64,000 nucleotides of DNA from Desulfitobacterium sp038181555 (GCF_038181555.1 NZ_JBBWUA010000001.1:310001-374000), one strand, 5' to 3'; shown: positions 49,375-58,127, numbered from the stretch's first letter. Numbers and translations are program-made. The notes: a model not told the origin generated them from the sequence alone.

Positions 49375-50460
49375 GTGAGATTTACCTTGAATCAAGGTAA
49401 CGGGTCCTTTAGACAGATGGATCCACGAACACCGCGCCGGGTGGACACCTATCAGGGGATGCCTGGGAGTGGGATGCCGCCCGGACAAAGTCAAGGATGG
49501 GGCCCGACCGGAAATACACCGATGTTCACAGGCGGGGGATATACCTACGGATCAGCAAATGCTCCGGGAGGGGTTAACCCTGCAGGAATGCCGGCAGGAT
49601 TTCCGCAGGTCGGAGGTCCACCATCGGGAATGCCCGGTTATGGTTATATGGGTCAACCCCCTATGAACGGGCCCGGGATATCGCCTGGGGGATCTATTCG
49701 CAACAATCTGGGCTCAGAATTAAAGAAACGGGGCTTTTTTCAAAAGGATGGGCAAATTAACAACTCTCGGGGTGGCTTCTTTGGTGCCAAGCCGCATAAG
49801 CAGGGAGCACCTCAAGGAGGGGTAACTATGGGGGCCGGACCTTTTTCGTTCTTGGGTAGTGGGGGCGAACCCGGGGCCCCCGGAATGCAGCCCCGGCAAT
49901 TGTTTCTCGAGGCGGCACAGCAGGGAATCAATGCCAATGGTATTGCCTCTATCTCTAACGATAATGTATTTTCCTGTATAGCCAACTTACCGTCGCCAAC
50001 CACCCTGACTGGACGCGGTCCCGGAACTTATGCAGCCTATCTTGTGGATAATAAAGGCCAAACTGGTTTCTTGGCCGGTATCTTGAGGCCCGTGGGGAAT
50101 GGTGTATATCAAGCTCAGTTTCGCAGTCAGGTTCCCTTAGCCCACTATAGTCGGGTCGTCATCTCCTTGGAAAATCCTCAGCAATTGGGTCATGTACCCC
50201 AGGGGCCGATTATCTTACAAGTGAAACAAGCCCCGGGTCCCATTCGCTTTCTTTCCCCCATTAAAAAGGCAGGGGGGTCTGTGTGGAGTAAGGTTTCCGG
50301 ACTGGTACAGAGACGCTTCGCCTCCCCGGCTAGTGTCGAAGGAGTGATACCAGAAGGAGTAGCCGTTGCCCCCGGGGCGGAACTACCTTCGGGTACTCTA
50401 GAACCCGTGGTGGAAGGGAGTGCCACCGCCGTCAGCGCTCCTGGAGAAATTGTGCCGTAA
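49375..50460 (+). CDS. Gly/Pro/Met-rich protein with C-terminal folded domain, unknown
   Basis: The 361-residue protein begins at GTG 49375 behind GGGAGGGAG. Residues 1-160 are very rich in Gly, Pro, Met, Gln and Tyr (for example GMPGSGMPPGQSQG), a low-complexity, flexible or self-assembling type. Residues about 165-320 form a compact domain with VFSCIANLP, TYAAYLVDNKGQTGFLAGIL and SRVVISLENPQQLG. The C-terminal tail is Ala/Pro/Val rich. It lacks a signal peptide. Such composition is typical of spore coat or exosporium proteins, a guess strengthened by its sleB and YlbF neighbours. Confidence 0.6.
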   Translation: MRFTLNQGNGSFRQMDPRTPRRVDTYQGMPGSGMPPGQSQGWGPTGNTPMFTGGGYTYGSANAPGGVNPAGMPAGFPQVGGPPSGMPGYGYMGQPPMNGPGISPGGSIRNNLGSELKKRGFFQKDGQINNSRGGFFGAKPHKQGAPQGGVTMGAGPFSFLGSGGEPGAPGMQPRQLFLEAAQQGINANGIASISNDNVFSCIANLPSPTTLTGRGPGTYAAYLVDNKGQTGFLAGILRPVGNGVYQAQFRSQVPLAHYSRVVISLENPQQLGHVPQGPIILQVKQAPGPIRFLSPIKKAGGSVWSKVSGLVQRRFASPASVEGVIPEGVAVAPGAELPSGTLEPVVEGSATAVSAPGEIVP

Positions 50461-50514
50461 TAGGCGTCGGGAAGAAGTTGTACCGTGATCGGAAAGTAAG
50501 TAGATTGATTCAGA

Positions 50515-50543
50515 AGTCTCGCTATTTGGCGAGACTTTAACTT
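50515..50543. terminator. Bidirectional terminator between convergent genes
   Basis: AGTCTCGC pairs with GCGAGACT around a 6-base loop. TTAACTTTT follows on the plus strand; it lies between the stops at 50460 and 50557. Confidence 0.7.
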
Positions 50544-50556
50544 TTATAAAATTCTA

Positions 50557-50763
50557 TTACAACAAGAACAGGATCATCAGGATAATAAGTAAAAATCCTA
50601 AGACACTTAGGGTAACAGCAATGCCTAGGGTGCGCAGGGTAGTTGAATTAAGAATCGGATTAGCAGTGAAGACAATGAGAAAAAAGAGGGTAATGGCAAT
50701 GAAGCCGGCCCCAGCAGGTGGTGAGGTGAAGACAAAGGCTGAATTGTTCGCTGGCCTATTCAT
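50557..50763 (-). CDS. Small two-TM membrane protein
   Basis: The 68-residue protein has two hydrophobic segments (about residues 20-37 and 46-68) and ends in a run of Leu, Ile and Met. It lies 4 bases after the 201-residue gene in the YlbF operon. GGAGG precedes the ATG. The membrane topology suggests it anchors or partners other operon products. Function unknown. Confidence 0.6.
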   Translation of the reverse strand: MNRPANNSAFVFTSPPAGAGFIAITLFFLIVFTANPILNSTTLRTLGIAVTLSVLGFLLIILMILFLL

Positions 50764-50767
50764 AGAG

Positions 50768-51373
50768 TTACCTCCTTAGACACTGAGGGGCGGCTGTGCC
50801 AGCAGAGCCATTCACGTTGGCCTGCTCAAGGAGAAATTGAGCGATTAGAGTAATCACGGCAATGATAAGATTGCCCGGCACTCCGGGTATAGAAAATAAG
50901 GGGACATTGAAGGAGGAATCAGGTGATCCGTCAAAACCATCGAAGGGGCCGCTCACCAAGAGGGAAACACTTAAATGATCAGGAAAAAGAGGCTCATCCC
51001 CATTCAAGGCTCCCTGCGGGACGGGTCGGCACGGACTTGGGTTAACACTAGTGCTTTGGCCTTGGGAATAATTTTGGATAAGGTCGGCCAGTTGGGCTAG
51101 GGTCAGGGTCACGGGATAGTTCTCCCGAGGAAAGTTTTGGGGAGATGCTAGTTCATGTGTGAAGCGCTTAGCTAAAAAGGCTGTAAAGATATCTAAGGTG
51201 GCTACGACGAGGCTGGCATAGGGTAGTTTTACCTTAGCTAAGGGCAGTATGGCGGCAGTAACCGGGGCGAAAGGGATATTTCGCCGAATGGGACTGGAAA
51301 TAAGCAATGAAAAGGAAAGGGGAGTGACAGGCGGGGTGGCGATGGATTCAGTTGCTGTTGCCAAATCACTCAC
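50768..51373 (-). CDS. Hypothetical protein, unknown family, YlbF operon
   Basis: The 201-residue protein is Ala/Leu/Pro/Ser rich, with IFTAFLAKRFTHELASPQNFP (about 62-82), then a NYPVTLTLAQLADLIQNY helix, and a C-terminal hydrophobic stretch NLIIAVITLIAQFLLEQ (about 168-184). It starts at GTG 51373, 7 bases after a 41-residue gene. No signal peptide, enzyme motif or known domain is seen. Operon position suggests a complex with the small membrane proteins. Confidence 0.6.
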   Translation of the reverse strand: MSDLATATESIATPPVTPLSFSLLISSPIRRNIPFAPVTAAILPLAKVKLPYASLVVATLDIFTAFLAKRFTHELASPQNFPRENYPVTLTLAQLADLIQNYSQGQSTSVNPSPCRPVPQGALNGDEPLFPDHLSVSLLVSGPFDGFDGSPDSSFNVPLFSIPGVPGNLIIAVITLIAQFLLEQANVNGSAGTAAPQCLRR

Positions 51374-51380
51374 ATCCTCT

Positions 51381-51506
51381 CTACATAAACCAGGTGTTGA
51401 GGATGAGAAATCCTCCGATGGCGAGCACGATGAGAAAGGCCAGAAGGGTAACGGGATGGGTTATCTCATTTTTGAATTGAGGGCCGCAATAATTATTCGG
51501 TGGCAT
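51381..51506 (-). CDS. 41-residue single-TM peptide
   Basis: ATG 51506 to TAG 51381 encodes 41 residues, starting MPPNNYCGPQ and with one TM segment (about 20-36, LLAFLIVLAIGGFLIL). AGGGTGA lies at ribosome-binding distance. It sits tightly between the YlbF gene and the 201-residue gene, all in one direction, so it is likely real despite its size. Its role is unknown. Its N-terminus has a short Asn/Tyr/Cys stretch. Confidence 0.65.
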   Translation of the reverse strand: MPPNNYCGPQFKNEITHPVTLLAFLIVLAIGGFLILNTWFM

Positions 51507-51528
51507 AAATGATCACCCTGATTAATTA

Positions 51529-52035
51529 TCAATTATCGTTTAGGCCGGGGATTTTTAGGCCTGGGGGCAGTTTTAAACCTGGGGGAAGCTTCAAGTCCTT
51601 GGGAATTTCTAAGGTCTTCGTTTGCTTGCCTCCCCCCACACTGTCGAGCACTTTTTGGGCCATATTTTTGATTTCATCAGGCAAGGGAAGCTGATCAACA
51701 CTAGGCATACCATGAATGGTGGTAGTTATGGTGAGATTAACCATGGCCATGACCCGTTCAAAGCTCTGTTGGGCTTGGAAATAGGTGCGAATCAGTGGGT
51801 ATTTGTTCATAAGACGAACCTTAAGGTCGATAAGAGCCAGAGCTTCCTTCTCAGGTATGACCTTACTGATCATTTGGGTGGTGACGATCTGTCGTTCTTT
51901 CTCTTGATACTGGAGAAAGGCTTCATTGGCCTCCGAGTCAGCTTTGATGGCCGCTTCAGCAGCTAGCACAGCTTGTACTTCGTGGGTTTGGGATAGAGCT
52001 TCCCCGAGCTCTCTGGCCTTGTCAATGTAGCTCAT
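51529..52035 (-). CDS. YlbF-family protein
   Basis: The 168-residue protein has the YlbF/YmcA pattern: KARELGEALSQTHEVQAVLAAEAAIKADSEANEAFLQYQ (about 6-44) and a long helix after it. YlbF and YmcA in Bacillus act in sporulation, biofilm and RNA processing. The C-terminal 50 residues are an unusual Lys/Leu/Pro/Gly extension with repeated LPPGLK units. It heads an operon with three small proteins. The GGTGCCC site before the ATG is good. Confidence 0.85.
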   Translation of the reverse strand: MSYIDKARELGEALSQTHEVQAVLAAEAAIKADSEANEAFLQYQEKERQIVTTQMISKVIPEKEALALIDLKVRLMNKYPLIRTYFQAQQSFERVMAMVNLTITTTIHGMPSVDQLPLPDEIKNMAQKVLDSVGGGKQTKTLEIPKDLKLPPGLKLPPGLKIPGLNDN

Positions 52036-52209
52036 TAATAGGGCACCTCCTTCGCTTCCTTACACTAAAGTATGCTTAGTAGGTGCTGATGGTGATGAGG
52101 AGATTTTGATGGTCTTCTGTAGCAGAAATTCTCATAAGTTGGAGGGATTGGGGAGAGATTCGTAGAATATTTATTCATTGACGTTTTGGTTAAGGGGGAT
52201 GACAGATTT

Positions 52210-52896
52210 ATGCGAACTTATCGAATTGAGATACGCTTGATTCAGCTTTCAGTATTTATTAGTATGCTTGTCGTGATTGCAGGCTTTTTGGGCCTATGGG
52301 ATAATCAGGTTGGCAAGCAAGCTGTCACTACCCCTCAACAAGAAGATACAACCCCTCCGCCTGTTGAGAATACAAAGATTGTGGCTCTGGGGGATTCCTT
52401 TACCTTTGGTTATCCTGGCGATTTAAAAAAAGCTTGGCCCGCAGTTCTAGGGGAAACCTTACAGGTGGATGTGGTGAATAAGGGTAAGACCTTTCAGAAT
52501 GCTAAAGATCTCTATTCCCGATTTGAAACGGATGTGCTCAATGAGAAGCCTGGCCGGGTGATTATCTTTTCCGGGAATGGGGATGCTCTTCAGGATATTT
52601 CCTTAGAGATCTATCAGGAATATATTCAGGCTATGGTTGATAAGGCGGAAAGTAATCATATTACTCCGATTCTGGCCTTGCCTTTGCCATATCCGGGGGT
52701 ACAATCTCTGATTAAGGAATATCGGGAGTGGGAAAAAAGCTATGCCAAGGAGAAAGAAATCCTTGTTTTGGATTTTGCTTCTGTTTTGATGGATACTGAT
52801 AATAAATATTTAGAGGGTTTATCCGAGGATGCTAAGTATCCCACGGATACCGGTTATAAACTCATGGGGGATTATGCAGCTCGTGTACTGCGTTAA
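52210..52896 (+). CDS. SGNH/GDSL-family hydrolase, membrane-anchored
   Basis: The 228-residue protein has an N-terminal hydrophobic anchor (about 10-31), a Pro/Thr linker and an SGNH domain. The first block reads IVALGDSFTFGYP with the nucleophile Ser, and FSGNGD supplies block III Asn. The C-terminal block V is atypical: YPTDTGYKLMGDYAARVL has Asp but no His, so catalysis may be altered. ATG 52210 is chosen over an upstream TTG at 52186. It could act on wall or lipid esters. It is a single-gene unit. Confidence 0.78.
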   Translation: MRTYRIEIRLIQLSVFISMLVVIAGFLGLWDNQVGKQAVTTPQQEDTTPPPVENTKIVALGDSFTFGYPGDLKKAWPAVLGETLQVDVVNKGKTFQNAKDLYSRFETDVLNEKPGRVIIFSGNGDALQDISLEIYQEYIQAMVDKAESNHITPILALPLPYPGVQSLIKEYREWEKSYAKEKEILVLDFASVLMDTDNKYLEGLSEDAKYPTDTGYKLMGDYAARVLR

Positions 52897-52940
52897 AGTT
52901 GGTATGCTGTGCTCGTTCACTGGTTCAATGGTTGATCAGA

Positions 52941-52996
52941 AAAAGGCTTCCTACAGATTCTGGAGTGTAGTTCCGGAGCTGCGGGAAGCTTTTTAT
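52941..52996 (+). terminator. Terminator of the GDSL gene
   Basis: AAAAGGCTTCC at 52941-52951 pairs with GGAAGCTTTTT at 52984-52994, with further pairing inside. It also lies past the 3' end of the convergent ZIP transporter gene at 53006. Confidence 0.7.
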
Positions 52997-53005
52997 TATT
53001 CTTTA

Positions 53006-53740
53006 TTAATGTAGAAGGCTGATGAGGGCGAAGAGGATATAACCGGTGACCCCGCCCAGCAAAGCGTAATGAGGGTGACGTTCGCGGGAAAGGGGCCAGA
53101 GTTCCGCGACAACTAAGAAGGACATGGCGCCGCCGGCTAAAGCGAGGAAAAAGGACAGGGAGTTTTGCACCCTATCCATAGCGAAAAGACCGATCAAAGC
53201 CCCAAGGGGCGTAAAGAAGGCGATGCCGAAATTTAAAAGGAGTATTTTCCACCCTTTTAGTTTAGCCATTTTTAGTGGCGCAGTTGTGGCCATCCCCTCC
53301 GGTAGATTGTGCAGGGTAATGGCTAGGGCGATGAGGAGGCCAAGCTCCCCAGTGGCTTCTTGTCCGACGGAAATAGCCATACCCTCTGGAAGGTCGTGGA
53401 GGGCAATCCCCGCCGCGACTAATAAACCGATTCGCTTCAGCCTTTGCTGGCGAGAGAGCGGTAAGGAGGGGGAAGAAGAATTAAGTTGACGGTCGGCTAG
53501 CTTCATAAAGATGATGCCAAGGGCAAAACCGAATATGACCTGTCTTAAGGGACCGATTTGCCAAGCGGTAGGTAACAGATCTAAGGAGACTACAGCAAGC
53601 ATGACCCCACCTGACCCGGCTAGAAGCGTGGCAAGTACGCGTTCTTGGGGTCGCCCGAAGATCAATACCAGAACACTTCCTAAAGTTGTCGCAAGTCCTG
53701 CAACGGTGCTTACCCAAAGGATGGGGAGCCAATCCTGCAT
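53006..53740 (-). CDS. ZIP-family metal transporter
   Basis: The 244-residue membrane protein has about seven to eight TM segments and the ZIP metal-binding helices HDLPEGMAISVG and HNLPEGMATTAP, the signature of the ZupT/ZIP family. It would import Zn, Fe or Mn. The cytoplasmic loop between TM3 and TM4 is short and Ser/Arg-rich, without a His cluster. AGGAGGAATCC precedes the ATG. It is probably monocistronic. Confidence 0.92.
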   Translation of the reverse strand: MQDWLPILWVSTVAGLATTLGSVLVLIFGRPQERVLATLLAGSGGVMLAVVSLDLLPTAWQIGPLRQVIFGFALGIIFMKLADRQLNSSSPSLPLSRQQRLKRIGLLVAAGIALHDLPEGMAISVGQEATGELGLLIALAITLHNLPEGMATTAPLKMAKLKGWKILLLNFGIAFFTPLGALIGLFAMDRVQNSLSFFLALAGGAMSFLVVAELWPLSRERHPHYALLGGVTGYILFALISLLH

Positions 53741-53951
53741 TATGGATTCCTCCTAAGAAGAGTAAAAAACTAATACTTTTTGATAGGTATGTAGAAAAGG
53801 TTACGGATAGAAGTTGACCACCTTTTTTCCTAGGTTGCAAACTGGGACCTGTCACATCTTTTTATTTTTTATCAGGCATATGTCTAAATCTTGTACCTCT
53901 TTGGACATAATGGAGCTAGATGGATGTTCTGAGAGAAGAGAGGGTTTTAGT

Positions 53952-54650
53952 GTGAAGAGTGCTCAAGGTGCTGATTATTCAAAGATAGCAGGGACGATAC
54001 TGGTTCTGATCCTAACGGTTCTTTTTCAAATCGAAGTTTTTCATTCCTCATTTGCTTATGCTCGTTCTGTAGAGCAGGCCAAGGACATGATCGAACTAAC
54101 TCAGGCAGCAGAGAATTGGCGAGAGCTTATTCGTTTTCATGTAGTGGCGAATTCCGATTCTAATGAGGACCAAGCACTCAAGCGTGCGGTCAGAGATGCG
54201 ATTCTTAAAGAAGTCTCCCCCAAGCTTGCTCGGTCCAAGACCTTAGCGGAGTCGCGGCAAATCCTGACAGGCTTGCGCCCGGAGATGGAAGAGATTAGTC
54301 GAGATGTCATCAAGGCCTGGCAAAAAGGGTATGAGGTAAAAACAGAGTATGGAGATTTTATATTTCCCACCAAGTCTTATGGCTCACTCATTCTACCGGC
54401 GGGAGAGTATGAGGCGGTACGTGTAGTGATTGGTGAGGGAAAGGGATCAAACTGGTGGTGTGTGCTTTTTCCGCCTCTTTGCTTTGTCGATATCGAGCAT
54501 TCAACAGCCCAACCCGTCGACGGTAAAATAGGAATCCCTTATGACGAAAGCAATACCCTTTCTGATACTATTGCCGTGAGCGAGCAAGCAAAGCCTGAAG
54601 TTCGTTTTTGGGTGGTAGAGAAGCTTAGGGATATAAAAGATAAAAAATAA
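53952..54650 (+). CDS. spoIIR: Stage II sporulation protein R
   Basis: The 232-residue protein matches SpoIIR, which is exported from the forespore under SigF and triggers SpoIIGA to process pro-SigE. A hydrophobic segment (about 10-30) acts as a signal or anchor. Conserved blocks are IRFHVVANSDSNEDQALKRAVRD, LILPAGEYEAVRVVIGEGKG and NWWCVLFPPLCFVD. Start at GTG 53952 with GAGAGGG upstream; earlier ATGs have no site. A 7-bp tandem repeat begins at the stop codon. Confidence 0.93.
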   Translation: MKSAQGADYSKIAGTILVLILTVLFQIEVFHSSFAYARSVEQAKDMIELTQAAENWRELIRFHVVANSDSNEDQALKRAVRDAILKEVSPKLARSKTLAESRQILTGLRPEMEEISRDVIKAWQKGYEVKTEYGDFIFPTKSYGSLILPAGEYEAVRVVIGEGKGSNWWCVLFPPLCFVDIEHSTAQPVDGKIGIPYDESNTLSDTIAVSEQAKPEVRFWVVEKLRDIKDKK

Positions 54651-54690
54651 AAGACAAAAGACAAAAGACAAAAGACAAAAGACAAAAGAT
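54650..54690. repeat. 7-bp tandem repeat (AAAAGAC), five to six copies
   Basis: The unit AAAAGAC is repeated five times, followed by degenerate AGATAG units. It starts directly after the spoIIR stop. Replication slippage is the usual origin of such repeats. Confidence 0.85.
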
Positions 54691-54762
54691 AGAAGATAGA
54701 AGTTAGAAGATAAGTAATAAGTAATAAATGATTAAAAAATGATTAGTGATTAATGATAATTA

Positions 54763-54824
54763 GAAGAGCCCCGTCCTTACAAAATACAATAGAAGGATAT
54801 CGCTGTAAGGGTGGGGCTCTATTC
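54763..54824. terminator. Bidirectional terminator
   Basis: AGAGCCCCGTCCTTAC pairs with GTAAGGGTGGGGCTCT around a long loop. T-tracts occur on both sides. It serves spoIIR and the convergent LytTR gene. Confidence 0.82.
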
Positions 54825-54861
54825 TATATAATTTTGCTTTAAACCAACCTGGAAATTCCTG

Positions 54862-55683
54862 CTAAAGGCCAAGGATTTCCTTTAATTTACGGGATTGGGT
54901 ACGGCTGACGGGGACTTCGCTGCGCTCTTGGTCGTCGACCACGACGGAGTAGGTGCCATTAAAATAAGGAACGAGCTCGCGCATGCGTTTGATATTGACC
55001 AGGTAACAGCGATGAGTACGGAAAAACAGATTGGGATTAAGGCGCGCTTCCAAATCTCTGAGGGTAAACCGAGTAAGATATGATTCTTTCTGGGTTTTGG
55101 CAAAAACATTGTCTTTATCAGTGTAGATATAGATAATCTCTTCCGGTCGCAAAAGGATGGTTTTGCCGCGCTGTTCCACAGGAATGACTTCCAAGGCACG
55201 GGTACCGTTTTCCGTCGAAGGTCTTGGTGGCTGAGCTTGGGTATTTGCGGTGGGCTCACCCGGTTCAGGTGAGGACGAGGGCTCGGTGGTTGGCACAGCT
55301 GCCGAACCGTTTAAGGCTCCATGAAGAACAAACAGTTTTTTAATGGCTTGGTCCAGTCGCTTCGTATTGATGGGCTTAAGCAAATAGTCTAAGGCATTGA
55401 CACAAAATGCATCAACAGCAAATTCTTCATGGGCCGTGATGAAAATAATCGCCGGAGCATCTTTTTTGTCCTTGAGTTGGCGTGCGAGATCTATTCCTTT
55501 GAGACCGGGCATATCGATATCCAGAAAAACCACGGAGTAGTCCAGATTATTGATGAGCTCCAAAGCCTCAATAGCGTTGGCAGCTTCACCGATAATCTGA
55601 AGATCCGGATAGTCTTGGAGTAGATAGCGTAGCTCTTTGCGAGCGGGAGACTCATCGTCAACTAATAAAGCACGTAATTTCAA
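54862..55683 (-). CDS. LytTR-family response regulator
   Basis: The 273-residue protein has a receiver domain (about 1-120) with acidic pocket VDDE, phospho-acceptor Asp in VVFLDIDMPG, Thr in FITAHE and Lys in LLKPI. After a Pro/Ser linker, a LytTR DNA-binding domain (about 170-273) shows DNVFAKTQKESYLTRFTLRDLE and FFRTHRCYLVN. LytTR regulators control wall metabolism and virulence genes. Start at TTG 55683, with AGAAAGGAG upstream; a GTG three codons earlier overlaps that site. No histidine kinase is adjacent, so it is an orphan. Confidence 0.93.
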   Translation of the reverse strand: MKLRALLVDDESPARKELRYLLQDYPDLQIIGEAANAIEALELINNLDYSVVFLDIDMPGLKGIDLARQLKDKKDAPAIIFITAHEEFAVDAFCVNALDYLLKPINTKRLDQAIKKLFVLHGALNGSAAVPTTEPSSSPEPGEPTANTQAQPPRPSTENGTRALEVIPVEQRGKTILLRPEEIIYIYTDKDNVFAKTQKESYLTRFTLRDLEARLNPNLFFRTHRCYLVNIKRMRELVPYFNGTYSVVVDDQERSEVPVSRTQSRKLKEILGL

Positions 55684-55871
55684 GAGTTCCACTCCTTTCT
55701 GCGGGGGAAAAGCAAAAATTAACCACTTTTCATACTATTCTGATAATAACTGGAGATTCCTGCTTTTCGAGAGAAATTAATTCCAAGAATTTGCTGGTAG
55801 ACCTGTACTATTTTTCTGGACAAAGCATAGCATTAAGTAGAGGAATGGGAAGTTGGATGGGAGGAATGAGA

Positions 55872-56564
55872 ATGAGAAAATGCTTTCTCTACTTAGGAGT
55901 GCTTTTAATTGTATCCGTCCTGCTTGGAGGGTGTGGAACATTGCAGACATTGGTAAAAGAGGATAGTGAGAAATCTCTTTTGGCTGATTGGATCGGGGGC
56001 AACAGTGAAGAGGCAACAATTCCGGCCACAAGCAACCTCGGGGATGGCAAGATGATCAGTCTTTATTTCCCAGATGCCACAGGGAAGGTGCTCATCAAGG
56101 AGGAGCGGAGTATTCCCAAAACCTTGAGCCTGGCTCGTGAAACTGTAAATCAGTGGTTGATGGGACCTGCAGTCCAAGGGTCAACCCAAGGGGCAGTGGA
56201 TCCCGCCACAAGCTTAGTGGATATTGCCATTAAAGATGGAGTGGCGATTGTGGATCTGAGTCGAGAGTTTACCCAAGTCTACGGGAATGTAGACCAAGAA
56301 GTCGCTGTCTATGGTCTAGTCAATACCCTGACTCAATTTCCAACGGTCCGCGAAGTTACTTTTAGGATCGAAGGAAAAGCCTTAACCCGTCTGGGAAGCC
56401 TCGATGTGACCCGCTTATCTTACCGAGAGGGTTTAGTGCTAGGTGGAGGAGCGGTCAAAGAGGGTAGTAGCAACATAGTCTCCCCTATATCGCCCCAAAA
56501 CACCAACCCAGCGGATTCGCCAAGTTCAATTAATATTTTCTCAGCTCCAGCAACCACAAGTTAG
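55872..56564 (+). CDS. gerM: GerM-domain lipoprotein
   Basis: The 230-residue lipoprotein has a signal ending in VLLGGC and one GerMN domain (about residues 50-180): ISLYFPDATGKVLIKEERSI, LAVRETVN-like helix and VAIVDLSREFTQVYG, typical of GerM/LpqB N-terminal domains. GerM in Bacillus contributes to the sporulation feeding-tube structure. The tail is Ser/Asn/Pro-rich. I chose ATG 55872, 7 bases after GGGAGGA; an ATG at 55866 is too close. It diverges from the LytTR gene, 188 bases away. Confidence 0.82.
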   Translation: MRKCFLYLGVLLIVSVLLGGCGTLQTLVKEDSEKSLLADWIGGNSEEATIPATSNLGDGKMISLYFPDATGKVLIKEERSIPKTLSLARETVNQWLMGPAVQGSTQGAVDPATSLVDIAIKDGVAIVDLSREFTQVYGNVDQEVAVYGLVNTLTQFPTVREVTFRIEGKALTRLGSLDVTRLSYREGLVLGGGAVKEGSSNIVSPISPQNTNPADSPSSINIFSAPATTS

Positions 56565-56903
56565 AGAAAGTGAAGGTGTCCCACTATATAAAACTGTGTT
56601 TCATTATTTGGGCAAAAAAAGAACAGCTGGGCAGTTGCGTTTTGAATATTATAATACAGAATGATGAATTCGGGTAGTATAATTTTCAAAATATTTTCAA
56701 AAGCCTATGCTCCAATGAGTAGTGAGCTTATACAATCCAGGCCTTCTGAACGCCTGGATTGTTTTGCTGTAACCGCGTTATTCTCCGCGTAGGCTGAAAA
56801 AAGTTAGCCTGCGGGCATGTTCATTTGAGAAAAAGTGTGCTAAAATGATAAAAATAATAGAGTGAAAATTGGCAATATTTATCCATTATAAGGGGGTTGG
56901 GGA
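56565..56903. other. Intergenic region with one terminator hairpin
   Basis: CAATCCAGGC at 56733-56742 pairs with GCCTGGATTG at 56752-56761, followed by TTTTGCTG, a terminator for the GerM gene. The region after it is AT-rich with AAAATGATAAAAATAATAG as a likely -10 region for the MarR gene. No other gene is seen. Confidence 0.65.
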
Positions 56904-57380
56904 ATGAAAGTCAATAAAGAGTTAAGTAGAGAATTAGAAGAGGATATCCGTCGCTCAAATACTGTGATCTCGCGCAGAGGACAAGCTCTCCTTGCTGAAA
57001 TGGGAATTTCAAACCCTCAGTTCAATACTTTATTGGCCTTGTATGAGTTTGGTCCGCTGACTATGGGCGATTTAGGAAAACATCTTTTTACTGCTTGTAG
57101 CACGGCCACAGATTTAGCCGATCGCTTAGAACGGTTTGGATTTGTGGAGAGGAAGCGTGATGCTAGGGATCGTCGGATTGTTCGGATGCATCTGCTTGCT
57201 AAGGGAAGGAAGATTGTTGAGATCATCATGAATGAGCGCTATCGCTTTTTAGAAGAAGTATTGACCGAATATACCTCTGAAGAACATCAAGCCATGTTGG
57301 AAAGTCTGAAACGATTGATAGAACGAGTCGAACGCATGGATAAAGCAAATCCGGTCGAGGTGGAGAATATTAAAATATAA
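56904..57380 (+). CDS. MarR-family transcriptional regulator
   Basis: The 158-residue protein has the MarR winged helix: an N-terminal dimer helix, LTMGDLGKHLFTACSTATDLADRLERFGFVERKRDARDRRIVRMHLLAKG (about 52-101), and a C-terminal dimerisation helix. It should bind DNA as a dimer, with a small ligand controlling it. GGGGTTGGGG precedes the ATG. It lies 51 bases before the HD-GYP gene and may share an operon with it. Confidence 0.92.
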   Translation: MKVNKELSRELEEDIRRSNTVISRRGQALLAEMGISNPQFNTLLALYEFGPLTMGDLGKHLFTACSTATDLADRLERFGFVERKRDARDRRIVRMHLLAKGRKIVEIIMNERYRFLEEVLTEYTSEEHQAMLESLKRLIERVERMDKANPVEVENIKI

Positions 57381-57431
57381 GATCTGTAAATAAATATTTT
57401 CAAGTATGCCATAAAGGTTTATAATGATGAA

Positions 57432-58076
57432 GTGTCGAATAATTCGAGACATCACGAGGAGATAGGATTTGCGTCGACAGAAAATAGCTTCACTTACGGA
57501 GGACAGATTATCGACATGACAAGCTGTAAGATCGGTGAATACATAGGATGGATTGAGCAGAAGAACCCTTTAACTTTCAGTCATTGCAGTAAAGCAGCTG
57601 AGTATGCAGTGCTTCTCGGCAAAGGTGTAGCGTTATCCACCAATGAATTGGCGATTTTAAATATTGCAGCACCCTTGCATGATTTGGGGAAGATTAGAGT
57701 GCCAGATGAGATTTTGACTAAGCCTGCTTCCTTAACAGCTGAGGAATTTAAGGTGATAAAGCGACACGCTCTTTGGGGAGCTGAGATAATCTTAGATCGA
57801 GCTGGTGGCAATCTTGACTGGCTCTACGTAGCTGAGATTATTCTTAACCATCATGAACGTTTCGATGGGCATGGATATCCGGCTGGGATCAACGGCAGGG
57901 AGATTCCTTTCCTTTCTCAGATTATTTCTGTGGCTGATGCCTACGATGCGATGATATCGGATCGACCCTACCGTAGTGCCATGTCAAAGGAACAAGCTTT
58001 AAGCATCTTTGTGACTGAGCGCGGTAAGCAGTTCCACCCCGAATTGGTTGAAGAATTTATTCGACTCATTGCTTAA
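57432..58076 (+). CDS. HD-GYP-like phosphodiesterase
   Basis: The 214-residue protein has a small N-terminal region and an HD-GYP domain with HDLGKIRVPDEILTK, HALWGAEI, HHERFDGHGYPAG and ISVADAYDAMISDRPYR. These include the HD pair and the GYP motif (HGYPAG). Such enzymes hydrolyse cyclic di-GMP or related cyclic dinucleotides. No receiver or other sensor domain precedes the HD-GYP domain. The start is uncertain: GTG 57432 lacks a good site; ATG 57516 follows a GGAGG at a long distance. Confidence 0.88.
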   Translation: MSNNSRHHEEIGFASTENSFTYGGQIIDMTSCKIGEYIGWIEQKNPLTFSHCSKAAEYAVLLGKGVALSTNELAILNIAAPLHDLGKIRVPDEILTKPASLTAEEFKVIKRHALWGAEIILDRAGGNLDWLYVAEIILNHHERFDGHGYPAGINGREIPFLSQIISVADAYDAMISDRPYRSAMSKEQALSIFVTERGKQFHPELVEEFIRLIA

Positions 58077-58098
58077 AATAAAATAATTAAAGAACAAC

Positions 58099-58127
58099 GA
58101 ACGGGGTTTTACACCGCGTTCTTTTGT
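58099..58127 (+). terminator. Terminator before murI
   Basis: GAACGGGGT pairs with ACCGCGTTC (one mismatch) and is followed by TTTTGTTT. Confidence 0.65.

Noticed and set aside
54650..54690. Possible CRISPR-like array at the AAAAGAC repeats
   Set aside because: The units are contiguous with no spacers.
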